Positions 23,928 through 33,477 of a DNA stretch of 64,000 nt are shown one piece after another. The notes beneath the pieces are model-generated. The model was not told the origin of the DNA. It ran no database searches and saw nothing but the letters and a program-made list of their open reading frames with translations. Source of the stretch: Trifolium pratense (Eukaryota; Streptophyta; Magnoliopsida; Fabales; Fabaceae); assembly GCF_020283565.1 (NCBI RefSeq), contig NC_060061.1:32091362-32155361 (forward strand). Direction: 5' to 3'. The position numbers and the translations under genes are program-made. Position 1 is the first letter of the stretch; every line of letters starts with the position of its first letter.

Positions 23928-25439
23928 CATGTGGTTTCAAGAAAAAAAAAAAATTGCAATGCAACCGTATCATTTCAATTGTGTTGTGGAAATGGAAAGG
24001 TACAACTTCCCACATTGAAAGAACCTCCACAACCATTAAGAGATCTTTTGTTTGATAACAATGATGTTGATAGCAAGAAATTCCAAGCTCAACTTAGAAC
24101 TTACAACATGATGTTTGCATTTACATCACCTGGAGCTACAGTGGATAACAGCTACAACATTGGCAAAGGCCCTCCAAACATTCGAATTCAAGGCCAAACC
24201 TGTCATCGAATTGGTAGTTTATTGCCTAAAGCTGGCGATGCACCAAAATTTGCTCAACTATACATTTATGATACAGACAACGAAATCGAAAATCGAATGC
24301 AAGGTCTAAGGTATGTTCACTTAGACCAATCTTTTTTAAATATTACATTCTATATAATGAATTTGTTGCCTGCTACTTATTTTCATGTCCATCGTTTGTG
24401 TCTTCAAATAACATGTAGGAGCTCTAACAAAATTGATCCACTCATTGTGAAAAAATTGTCTGACATGCTGTATCAACATAACACACATGTTCAATCATTT
24501 AAAATAGCAAGAGATATGATAACAGAAGGAAATGTACAGGATCTCAAACTCAGACTTCTCTCAGATCGAAAAACAGATGGGAGAATCTACAACCAGCCAA
24601 CAGTTTCAGAAGTTGCGGCATTAATTCTTGGTGATATTGACTATGCTGAAGAAAGGGATATCATTATCCAAACTCGAGGTGGCCAACTCCAAAGAATAGA
24701 TGAATTTCATGCAAGCTACTTATCTTATCAGTATCCATTACTTTTTCCTTACGGTGAAGATGGATATAGACCTAAAACTGCTCACAGAGATAATGACCAT
24801 GATGAAGCGCCAGACTTTAATCAGCGAAATAGACTCACTATAAGAGAGTGGTTAGCATATCGAATTCAGACAAGGTCATTTGAAGCCAAAACCTTATTAT
24901 CTTCTAGAAGATTATTTCAACAATTCTTAGTTGACGGTTTCTCTATGTTGGAGTCTGAAAGGCTTAAATACCTTGGAAAGAATCAGTCCAAATTAAGGGT
25001 TTCTAAGTATGACAGTCTCAGTGGCCAAGCATCTCAAAATCAAATCCAAGGTTCAAACACCGGTAGAAGAGTTGTCTTGCCATCTTCATATGTTGGCGGC
25101 CCTCGATTTATGGATCAATTGTATTTTGATGGCATGGCTATATGTAGCAAAGTTGGATTTCCTGATCTATTCATCACTTTTACTTGCAATCCCAATTGGC
25201 CAGAAATACAGCGATTGTTGGCACCACTTCGTCAAAAGGCACATGATCGACCTGACATTGTCGCAAGGGTTTTCAAGTTGAAATTTGACAACCTATTATC
25301 TGATTTAACAAAAAAAGGAATATTAGGGAAAGTTCTTGCGTGTAAGTTTATGTTTACTAATTTTTACACTTCTCATCCAAATATGTATTTCTACCTATAA
25401 CTTTCTGTTTACATTTTCAGATATGTATACACTACTACA

Positions 25440-25690
25440 AAAAGGAGTTTTAATAGCGCCCATTTAATAGCGCTTATTGAAAAAACGCTATTAAAACATA
25501 AATCGGAGCTCTTATTATAGCGGTTTTATAAAAAGCGCTGTTAAAGCCTTGAACCAAAGTACACTATAATAGCGTTTTGTTAAAAACCGCTATTAAAGCC
25601 AAAAACGCGGAGCTTTTTAATAGCGCTTCTGAAAAAGTGCTATTAAAATTTATACCCTATAATAGCGCATTTTACGTAACCGCTATAGTA
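25440..25690 (+). repeat. CACTA 5' subterminal repeats
   Basis: AATAGCG(C/T) and its complement CGCTATTAAA recur about ten times, often paired as short inverted repeats (AATAGCGCTTATTG...ACGCTATTAAA). In En/Spm-type elements such subterminal motifs are bound by the transposon's TNPA-like protein. The role here is inferred from position. Confidence 0.85.
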
Positions 25691-25779
25691 GATGAAATTG
25701 ATAAATAAAAACCTGTCATGAGTGGGTCTCGAACCCTTGACCCATTGGTTGGTTAATCATATAATAAAAAAATATATAT

Positions 25780-27600
25780 ATTTGTAAAAAAAAAAAAAAA
25801 CCCACGATCCCACAATTTCAGCAATCTCCTTCTTCCTTTCCAAAAACAAAAAACCCAGCAACTCAAGATGCTTCCCTATCAAATTTACGCGCTCACGATT
25901 TTGTTTTCCCGCACTAATTTCCCACTCTCCCAGCAATCTCAAACCCACGATCTTCAATCTCAAACATTGAAATCAAACCGTAAAAACAAAATCAATCTAT
26001 TTCGACCTTCTTCAAACCATTCCCAAAAATTGAACTCAAACCCTAGAATCGAAATTGATCGTCTTCTAGCTTCAAACCCAAAGGAATCAAACTTAGATAG
26101 AAATCATTCCTTTGTAATCAAACTCAGAGCAATCAGAACTTCCCAAAGAAATCGAAGTTAGAGCCATCGTTATCCATTAATCTTTCCTCTTCTCACATCG
26201 TTCTCAAATCGAAGTTAGAGCCATCGTTCTCACATCGTCACTTCTGTTTCAGGTGCTCTTTTCTGCAACTTGATCTAAGATGTTGTTTTTGTTCTTTGAT
26301 TTATTTTTTTTCAATTTTCTTTCTTCCCTCATAATCTTGTGACCGTGTTCATATGTGTTCATATATGCGCTTAGTAATTACAATATTTATATATGTGACC
26401 CAAAATTGTTTGTGTTCATATATGCGCTTAGTAATTTTCTTTCTTCCCTCATAATTTTCTTTTTTCAATTTTTTCAATAGTTATAATTATAGTGTTCATA
26501 TGTGTAGTTACAGTGTTCTGCAACTTAGTAATTACAATCTTTTAACATATAAGCAGTGATACATCTGATTGGTTAATAAGATACATCCTGATTGGAAATA
26601 TACATCATTAAGTTCCTACAGTACTAAAAACTACTGATTGGAAATATACATTATTAGAAATATCAGTTTTTGAGCTCTTTGATATAAAGCACCCAATATC
26701 CTCTTGTATTTGCACTCCAATTGTAAAGTTCAACATAGAATAATGACCTTCATGCTCGGCCTTGTTGTTCTATTTATAGGCTTAGCTGCCTATTTTACAC
26801 CGCCTGGTTGTGAAGCTCTTAATTTCTTACTCATTAAGGTCTTGACAATGTGAGAAAGAAGAATTGAATTCCCTTCCTTTTCATTACATGACCGACTCCT
26901 TTTGTCGATGAGATGCTAGCTTCTTTTCTTATGAAGTAAGGCTCTTTCTGGTTAGTGACACCAGCTGCTCTGTGTTATGTTAAACTTGGGCCACAAATTT
27001 TGTATAATTTGGATTATTAGTGAGTGACTTATGGCCCAATTAGTGAAGAAAGGTATTTGACCATTTGACAGCAACGACCATCAACTTTAGAGCCCAGTTT
27101 CACCTTAGATTTAAGTCAAATTTGCTGAAGCTTGTGAAACCCAAAATTGTAGAAATTTGTCTTAGCTTTCCAGGAGCGCAAAGATCATCAAAATCCGATA
27201 TTCGTAGCTCCATATATGCGCTGCCGAAGTCAGAAAGGTCAAAATGATTAAAAATCCAAAAATTAATAATGTTTAGCAATTAAGCCCAAATTGAACCGAT
27301 AAGTATAAAATGCATCTAAGACCTATAATTTAGACAAAAATAAAGATTATCAAACCAAATATGAGAGTTAATTAAAGTATAAAATCAACACTTATCATCG
27401 GCTCCAATTTTCCCTTATGTTTTATCTACTTTTTCTTAATTCAAATGTTGATTTTTTCTTCTTTGTAATTTACTAACACTTGGATTAAGAAAAATTGAGA
27501 AAGCATGAGTGAAAAATGGAGAGATCCAAATCCATGAAAATGTAAGAAAATCTTTGGACTAAGTAATGTAACTTACTCATAACTCAATTAAGTCACATTC
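25780..27600 (+). other. CACTA internal region of unknown origin
   Basis: The part at 25800-26260 (CAATTTCAGCAATCTCC..., many TCAAACCC/ATCG stretches) looks like the 5' leader of a plant gene and ends near a donor-like CAGGTGCTC at 26250. This may be the transposon's promoter and leader. The rest (26270-27600) shows no coding similarity that I recognise. A tRNA-like phrase GGGTTCGAGACCC (reverse strand, about 25722-25737) is isolated and not a tRNA gene. Confidence 0.4.
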
Positions 27601-27652
27601 TGGCTGAGGTACTTGAGTTTGTGTTGAATCCAAAGTTTCTAAGTTCAGTAGC

Positions 27653-28095
27653 TTACCAATGGATCCAGGAATAAGGATTAACTTTTGTATGACTCACGTT
27701 CAAGTACCTTAAATGGAAAAGGTTCCCCAAATTATTAGGAACAAAATTCAACATAGATTTCTCAAAATCAAGTACTTTCAAAAGCTTGAACTTGGCAAAT
27801 GCTCGGCTAATGCAATGTTCATTTAGTTCTCTGTTGTCAAAAACAAAAAGAGCGCGCAGTCTTGAGTTATTAGAGCGTTTTTCAACAATGCAATTTCCTA
27901 GTTATTCTAACCGTGACCTGTTCATCATCTTCACGTATTAAATGGCAAAAGTTTAAATTTTTCATTTTTCTAATGATCACTTCGCGCAATAAATCATGAA
28001 CTTGACAAGTTTTCACTTTCCCATCAAAACCAACTTTGGAAACTTGAGCCAAACTTCTATTTATCAATTGTGTCATCATGTTGATCATGACTGGT
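27653..28095 (-). pseudogene. captured fragment of an NB-ARC-LRR (NLR) resistance-type gene
   Basis: Read on the - strand, it starts with ELINRSLAQVS-like sequence (QLINRSLAQVSKVGFDGKVK), followed by CQVHDLLREVI. This is the VHD (MHD-type) motif region at the end of the NB-ARC domain. After a frame change near 27885 it continues as LRALFVF and FKLLKVLDFEKS, then NNLGNLFHLRYLNVS, which are the first leucine-rich repeats. It stops at a TAA (27653-27655). NLRs are intracellular immune receptors. Here only about 145 codons spanning the NB-ARC/LRR junction are present, with a frameshift, no P-loop and no coiled-coil or TIR part. Gene-fragment capture by CACTA elements is known. Confidence 0.8.
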
Positions 28096-28235
28096 TAAGT
28101 GCCTCTGTTGTCATCGTGTATGCTAGGTACCGCTATTATCACCAATATTCTCTAATTTTGACATACAAATTAATATTTATGTTATTATGTTTGGGAGGTA
28201 ATATTATTAATATCTGAAATTGTTCTTTTTCATTC

Positions 28236-29191
28236 CAAGGTATCTTTATGACAAACTTATTGGTCCTCGTGGATTAAAATACAAGATATCATTTTTATCC
28301 CCACATGTATCATTTGATGATATTCAAGGAAAAGATATAGCAAGGGTATTGATGAAAACTAAGGTGTTGAAGGATGAAAAGATAATTCTTGCACCTTATA
28401 ATGTTGGGTAAGATTTATATTTAAATTACATTTTTTAAGAGATGTGTGTGAATGCGTTAAATGTGAATTATCCATTGCAATATTCAAATTTGGGTGCAGG
28501 ATTCATTGGGTTTTGTTTGTCATCAATCCCGATGCTGAGGTTATATATTTTTTGGATCCGCTCGGTGGAGAACCTTCAGATCATGGAAGTATAAAAACAA
28601 AGTTTGAAAAGTGAGTATCATTTCTTTTAATTCAACAGTTATATCAGTATGATAATTATTTGTAATAATTACTCATTTGAAGTTAATTTAATTTTGTCAG
28701 TGCAATTCAAATCTACCGTGCCTGGTCTGAAAATAAAATCTCCAAGTCAAAGAAAGATAAAATCAAATGGAATAAAATAAAGGTATTTTCTAATTATTGA
28801 TAATTGTAAATAATAGTTATGCAGTGTAAATTAAAATTGATCTTTGCAAATGTGTTTTTTTACAGTGTCCTCGTCAAAGAAATACTATTGACTACGGATA
28901 TTTTATCATGAGATTTATGAAAGAAGTTATCATGGAATATCCAAATAAGATTCCTGATAATGTACGTTATTTAAATTATTATTATTATTTCATATTTTTA
29001 CATATAGCTAGGTATATACAATGTAGTGTAATTCAATTCTGACTCAATTTTGTGTTACTTTTATATTTGAAGTACTTTTCTCGCCATAGACATTCTACAT
29101 ACTCTAAAGAGAAGCTAGATGAGGTGAAGGAGGAGTGGGCTACCCATATGGTTGAAGATGTTATCAATGATGCAAAGAGGCTGCAAAAATA
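28236..29191 (+). pseudogene. Ulp1-type (C48) cysteine protease C-terminal domain in CACTA, catalytic Cys replaced
   Basis: Five exons: 28236-28408, about 28501-28610, about 28701-28782, about 28866-28962 and about 29072-29191, with good GT/AG borders. The spliced protein shows the C48 order: the catalytic His in GIHWVLFVI, the Asp in IYFLDPLGG, the Gln before the active site in CPRQRN, then DYGYFIMRFM. Family members have DCGYF/Y at this place, so the nucleophile Cys is Tyr (TAC for TGC or TGT). Ulp1 proteases remove SUMO from proteins; related domains are often found in plant CACTA and Mutator elements. The N-terminal part is absent or was replaced by the captured NLR piece. An active protease is not expected. 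Confidence 0.8.
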
Positions 29192-30070
29192 ATAGTTGAT
29201 CATTAATTGGTAAGTTGTATCCTATAAATATTTAATTATCCAAATATATTCTGATATGACTGTTGTGCTTGGTAGAAAATGTAGTTGGTATTCTTGAATT
29301 TACACATTCATTGTCAAATTTTAGAGTAATGGGGATAATCATAATGTCCCCAAGGTCATACTATTTTTTCTCTTAAGAAGATTATTTGTAAATGGGCTAT
29401 TGAAACTAGGATGAATTATGAGCATGCTGCCTAAGCGCGTTAGTGACATGACGCGAGATCCTGAGTTGCAATACTTTAGCAATGTTTTGCTGCTATTTTG
29501 AGGTGTATGCTGAATTTGTGTGGTTTCTAAGAGAGAAAGACAAGTTGTATGCTGCCAAATGATGTATTATCAAGCAAATGCCTAATTTCTTGTACATCTA
29601 TATATACAGGTAGTTTGAGGGCCTCCTTTTTCGATGAAGTGGGCGGTTCTCATCAAGTGACACGTCGCAGAAGAAAGTAGGGCTAGAGTTTGACTATCTT
29701 TTGTAGTGGTCTTTGTGTTTGTACTAAAATTTGTCATTGATTTTCTCATTAGAAGCTATGGCCACAGTTTGACAATATCTCTTTTGTAGTGGTCTTTTTG
29801 TTTGCACTATTCAATTCAGATTTGTCTTGTAGTCGGATTGGTTTTATTTATGAAATGAATGTATTACTAGAGTTTTTATTTTATTAGAGCTTGTGTGGTA
29901 CAACACTATTTTTCAAAAAAAATTGATAATATATATTTTGGAAGTATATATATATATATATGGTACTATATGTATTTTAAAAGTTCAAGAGCAAGTTGTC
30001 CAACAAAAAAAAAATGCAATTTAATGTTTAAAAAAAAGGGTCAGGATTAGTAAAAAAAAAAAAACAATAC
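29192..30070 (+). other. CACTA internal non-coding stretch
   Basis: Probably the 3' untranslated and downstream sequence of the protease gene. It contains GCAAATG/CTTGTAGTGG-like A/T-rich sequence, a short (TA)n run near 29949 and several poly-A runs. I see no gene. Confidence 0.5.
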
Positions 30071-30079
30071 AGGACATAC

Positions 30080-30411
30080 AATAGCGTTTTTTACACGGGC
30101 GCTATTAAATGTTAGGCCAGACAACGAATTACAATAGCGTTTTATAAATGCGGGCGCTATTATAAATCATATATAACATCGCTTTTGTAAACAAGCGCTA
30201 TCAAAACCCGTCTCCGAAAGCGTCTTTGGTTGCGAGAAGGCAGATACAACATCGCTTTTTGAAAAAACCGATATTAAAAGTACATATTTGATAGCGTTTT
30301 TCAAACGCTATTATAGGCACCCAGACCTATAATAGCGGATTCAGTCATAGCGTTTTTAAGCGATGTTAAAAGTTAAAAAAAATGCTATTAAACACCTATT
30401 TTTGTAGTAGT
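30080..30411 (+). repeat. CACTA 3' subterminal repeats
   Basis: AATAGCGTTTT, GCGCTATTA and related ATCGCTTTT motifs recur about ten times in both orientations. They mirror the 5' subterminal region and end at the terminal inverted repeat. Confidence 0.85.
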
Positions 30412-30585
30412 GATACCATAGAATTCCAAAAGAGAGGGCTTCCACATGCCCACATTCTCCTCTTCTTGCATCCTTCAAGTAAGTATCCAACTCCTAATGA
30501 CATCAACAAAATCATTTCTGCTGAAATACCAGATCCTGTCAATCAACCTCATCTGTACAACTTGGTCAAAACTCATATTCAATGA

Positions 30586-31037
30586 TCTTATGCAGCCAAA
30601 TGACTATAATAATAATGGAGCCTAATTGTTTCAGTAAAACAACTAGATCTTATGCAGGATTCATATCTTCTTATTTCCCTTCCCAATGTATTTTTACATC
30701 ATTAGATACTTTTTTTACTTTGTCATATATCAAATTTTTTTACCTTTCCAACACACTTCTCTATTCCAAAACACTTCTCTACTCTACTCATACTCAAACC
30801 ATCCTATTAAAAATCTACTACTACTCAAACCATTCTATCTCTCTCTCACATATTATCCAAAATTTATGTTACATATCTCTACATTGACAAAGGATAACAA
30901 CTTGATCAGGTGATACATATCTTCCATTATTTCATCTTATTTTTCACAGTCAATATTTAAATGCTTATTACATTTGTGCATGTTTATTAATCTTCCTCAC
31001 AATATCCTTTGTAAAGCAGTGTTGATCCCCTTCTTCC
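30586..31037 (+). other. junction between truncated RepHel and B3-like gene
   Basis: RepHel similarity stops at about 30585 (LYNLVKTHIQ). From there to the B3 start codon there is only AT- and pyrimidine-rich sequence with CTCTACTC and CTATCTCTCTC phrases, consistent with the promoter and leader of the next gene. The missing helicase half must have been lost at this junction. Confidence 0.5.
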
Positions 31038-32423
31038 ATGGCTTCAAGCTCTAAAAGGTTCCATATTTCTTATACTTTTAAGTTCCTCATCCATGTTAAT
31101 TGATTTTTGTAACTGTATAGTATATTAGATCTTTCACAACTTATACATTTGAAATCTAACTTTATTATATCTGTATAAGAAATTACAAACATGTCAGTTT
31201 ATTTATAACATTACTCCATTTTTAAACTTTTTTTTTTGTTACAGTATTTATATTAATATCTTATCTATGAAATTTACGAATTCAATGAATAAATCTGAGG
31301 TGAAACCATTTCCCAAATTTACATTATTGTTTTTACTTGATATTTTCATGTAACGATTTTTTTCCCTTTGAATTTAGAAAACAAAGGACAAATATGCATG
31401 CAACAGAAGAGAAGATGTTTCATACGGTGCTTTATCCAGATAAGGTTCTTATCTTTATCTAAGTGTAACATCCAGTTTGAAATATAATGTTATAAATTTT
31501 ATTTGATTAAATACTGAAATTTTATTAATCTTTTAATAGCCTCAGATTGAAATACCTGCTACTTTCAAGAAAAAATGGTATAAAAACCTGAAAACACATG
31601 AACATGCATGGCTGGTACACCCAGATGGAGAAAAAACTTTGGTTCATTTGAATCTCTACAAGTTTGACTCATATCTGTCCTCGGGAATAATAGTATCAAA
31701 GAATTTGAACATTAAAGAACCAACTGAAATAATTTTGGAATATCAAGAAGCTGATAATAGATTTAAAGTAACAATCATCAAAAATGAAAAAGATGATATC
31801 TTGAAGACCATACCAATTGCTGGTGCTGCTGCAGAAAAGTCCAATGCTCAAGCAAGAACACAATCAACCTTTACCTCTGCTATAATTAATCCACATTTGC
31901 TGGATTTCAATTTTCATGGTGCTTACAAATGGGACAAGAAAGTCACTAAAGCAAATGCAAGCCGAAAAAAAAACCAACCTTTGGTATGCGAATTTTTTTT
32001 ATTTCTAATCTTTATAATTCAATTATTTGTCAATGAAGTTTTTACTTTTTTATATCAAACATTCCATACTCTATATAATGTCTATTGAAAAATATTTTCG
32101 TATTCTAAACAAAATCTGTTATTTATTCTAACATTATCTTACTTTATATACATTCTAAGTATGTTCTAAGAGATGGAGTTCGACACTCACTTCAAGATAA
32201 AGAATTCATTGTTGTCCAATGTGCACACTATGAGATTTTGGTTAAGTGCAAGATTTCTCCCGCTACTAGAGATGATAAAAACACTGAGAAATACATTACC
32301 ACCGGATGGAATGACTTTGTTAAGCATAAGAAACCAAAAGTTGATGACAAAATGGAGTTTGAATTGAATCAGGCTGGAACTGTTCTGCGTGTCAAATTTG
32401 TTAACAATGACACAAATAACTAA
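31038..32423 (+). CDS. B3-like DNA-binding protein carried in the Helitron, intact four-exon structure
   Basis: Exons 31038-31057, 31378-31444, 31540-31983 and 32160-32423 join in phase with GT/AG borders and give 264 residues with no internal stop. Two pseudobarrel domains are apparent. The first (residues about 20-120) contains IPATFKKKWYKN and HAWLVHPDGEKTLVHLN. The second (about 185-262) contains GWNDFVKHKKPKVDDKMEFEL, the B3 signature of Gly-Trp..FV followed by a Gly/Asp-Asp turn. B3 proteins are plant nuclear DNA-binding factors. The gene lies between the RepHel stump and the Helitron 3' hairpin, in the same orientation, and looks captured. It is the only gene in the Helitron without visible damage. 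The start codon is chosen because it splices in frame; expression is unknown. Confidence 0.75.
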
Positions 32424-32743
32424 TATGATTTTGTTTTCGTAGTGACGGATTTGTGCTTTATTCTACTATATGAAGGATATGTGCCTTTTGTTGTTACAAC
32501 TTAAGTTTGTAATATTTTGAATGCTTCTGTCTATGAACAACTTGAATTAATGTTTTGTATTCCTTAAGTAATGCAATTTCAATTTATGAGTTCATCTTTA
32601 TTTTAATTTTCCATTTGCGTGTTTATATGTTTTTTCATTTGCGTATTTATAGTTATTGTTTTCAAACATTTAAAAATTGCATATAATATTCTCACATTTC
32701 TATATGTCGTTAATAAATTTTGCAAAGTTATAAGGTAATTTTA
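32424..32743 (+). other. 3' flank of the B3-like gene inside the Helitron end
   Basis: AT-rich sequence after the TAA, with TTTGTAATATTTTGAATG and similar plant polyadenylation-like stretches. I see no gene. It leads into the Helitron terminal hairpin. Confidence 0.5.
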
Positions 32744-32772
32744 ACCCGTGCGAAGCACGGGTTCATAACTAG
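32744..32772 (+). other. Helitron 3' terminus: hairpin plus CTAG
   Basis: Stem ACCCGTGC (32744-32751), loop GAA, stem GCACGGGT (32755-32762), six bases, then CTAG (32769-32772) followed by T. A GC-rich hairpin about 10 bp before a CTRR end, with insertion between A and T, defines Helitron 3' ends. The hairpin acts as the transposition terminator. Confidence 0.92.
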
Positions 32773-32788
32773 TTTAGTATTATAAATA

Positions 32789-32973
32789 GGCAAATGCTAA
32801 ATAGTGCCCCCGGGGCACTCTTTAAGCCCTTAAATAGTAAGTTTTTTATAGAATTTTTATGGAAATGCGTAAAGTCAACGCATTGGAAATTGAAGTATTT
32901 AATTTTTTGAATAAAAAGTTTCTTTTAATGGAATGCTTAAAGAGTGCCCCGGGGGCACTCGTTAGCAAGACCC
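32789..32973. mobile_element. Mutator-type MITE, 185 bp, 16 bp from the Helitron end
   Basis: Terminal inverted repeats GG..AATGCTAA..AGTGCCCCCGGGGCACT..TTTAAGC face each other at both ends. A perfect 9-bp duplication TTATAAATA is at 32780-32788 and 32974-32982, the size typical of Mutator-like elements. Each arm holds its own palindrome, GTGCCCCCGGGGCAC or close to it. Confidence 0.9.
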
Positions 32974-33170
32974 TTATAAATATATACACAAAAAATGTAT
33001 AAACACATGTTTTATACATAAACAATAAAATAATGACATCATTCTCGTTAAGAAAAAATAGAGATTACAAAAATAATAACAATTATTCCATATAATAATA
33101 TTAATTTGTATAAGTTTCCATTAGTATGTGAAGCTGTGCGGGGACAACACAATTGGGGGCCAAACATTTA

Positions 33171-33477
33171 GTGTATGTTTGGTTTCAATTTTGGAGCAGC
33201 CAGAATTGATTATGGACATGTAGAATGAATTCTAACTTGTTTGGTTCCTCAAAAGTATAATTGATTCTCCCTCCAGAATGGATTCTACTTGAAGCTAGAA
33301 ATTGTAGCTTCTCATTCTAGAATTGATTTTTACACTCAAATTATTTGTTTAACTCACTTTTGTATGAATATATCCAAACAAAAATCAATTCTATCAAACT
33401 CAATTCTATCAAAATCAATTCTGTCAAACTCAATTCTATCAAAATCAATTCTGTCTACCGCAGAACCAAACACATAC
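33171..33477. mobile_element. PIF/Harbinger-type MITE, 307 bp, with internal 15-bp tandem repeats
   Basis: The ends GTGTATGTTTGGTTTC and GAACCAAACACATAC are inverted repeats, and TTA flanks both sides (33168-33170, 33478-33480), as for Harbinger/Tourist MITEs. The right half (about 33385-33455) holds about five alternating 15-bp units of AATTCTATCAAACTC / AATTCTGTCAAAATC type. Confidence 0.8.

Larger units (their letters stand above)
25430..30412 (+). mobile_element. CACTA (En/Spm-type) transposon carrying captured gene pieces, 4983 bp
   Basis: The ends are inverted repeats CACTACTACAAAAA... and ...TTTTTGTAGTAGTG, bordered by a perfect 3-bp duplication ATA (25427-25429, 30413-30415), as expected for CACTA elements. 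Subterminal regions at both ends repeat AATAGCG/CGCTATT motifs many times. No TNP2-type transposase is seen, so the copy is non-autonomous. The interior holds an NLR fragment on the - strand and a Ulp1-like protease segment on the + strand. It splits a Thr codon of the RepHel exon just before the HUH motif. Confidence 0.95.
13975..30585 (+). pseudogene. Helitron RepHel (Rep/helicase-like) gene, N-terminal part, twice interrupted and truncated
   Basis: Exons include 13975-14179, 14250-14381, about 14524-14588, 14663-14761, 15090-15193, about 15318-15731, about 15819-15882, 15970-16028 continuing at 23928-24310, 24419-25340, and 25421-25429 continuing at 30413-30585. The N-terminus is Ser/Thr/Gln-rich with an AT-hook (RKRGRPKK, 14663 on). 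Next comes an acidic stretch, a zinc-type segment (KCGFCGACMW...LCCGNGKVQLP), then the Helitron_like_N domain (NIRIQGQTCHRIGSLLP, HASYLSYQYPLLFPYGEDGY, FITFTCNPNWPEI) ending in the HUH Rep motif GLPHAHILLFLHP. Rep nicks and joins DNA ends in rolling-circle transposition. Here the catalytic Tyr segment and the whole PIF1-like helicase are missing. There is also a TAA at 15704-15706 and a poly-A frameshift at 23942-23953. Confidence 0.88.
1528..32772 (+). mobile_element. Helitron carrying RPA-like, RepHel and B3-like genes, broken by three nested transposons
   Basis: Plant Helitrons are rolling-circle transposons that encode a Rep/helicase and often an RPA70-like protein. Both lie here in the same orientation: RPA-like at 2123-12171 and RepHel from 13975. 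The right end is convincing: stem ACCCGTGC, loop GAA, stem GCACGGGT (32744-32762), then CTAG (32769-32772) followed by T. The left end is less sure. A TC after an A at 1527-1529 begins a stretch (TCTACTTCTATCC, then a run ending CATGCCCC) that resembles Helitron 5' ends. The element is dead: the RepHel helicase half is missing, the Rep exon is interrupted, and premature stops are present. About 20.4 kb of this span is later insertions. The 3' end is firm; the 5' end is tentative. Confidence 0.65.

Noticed and set aside
25704..25765. tRNA-like GGGTTCGAGACCC on the minus strand
   Set aside because: Only the T-arm phrase is present; no acceptor stem, D-arm or anticodon arm could be built.
26680..27440. 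A possible solo LTR or older retroelement in the CACTA interior
   Set aside because: I could not find paired ends or a 5-bp target duplication, so I left it as unknown sequence.
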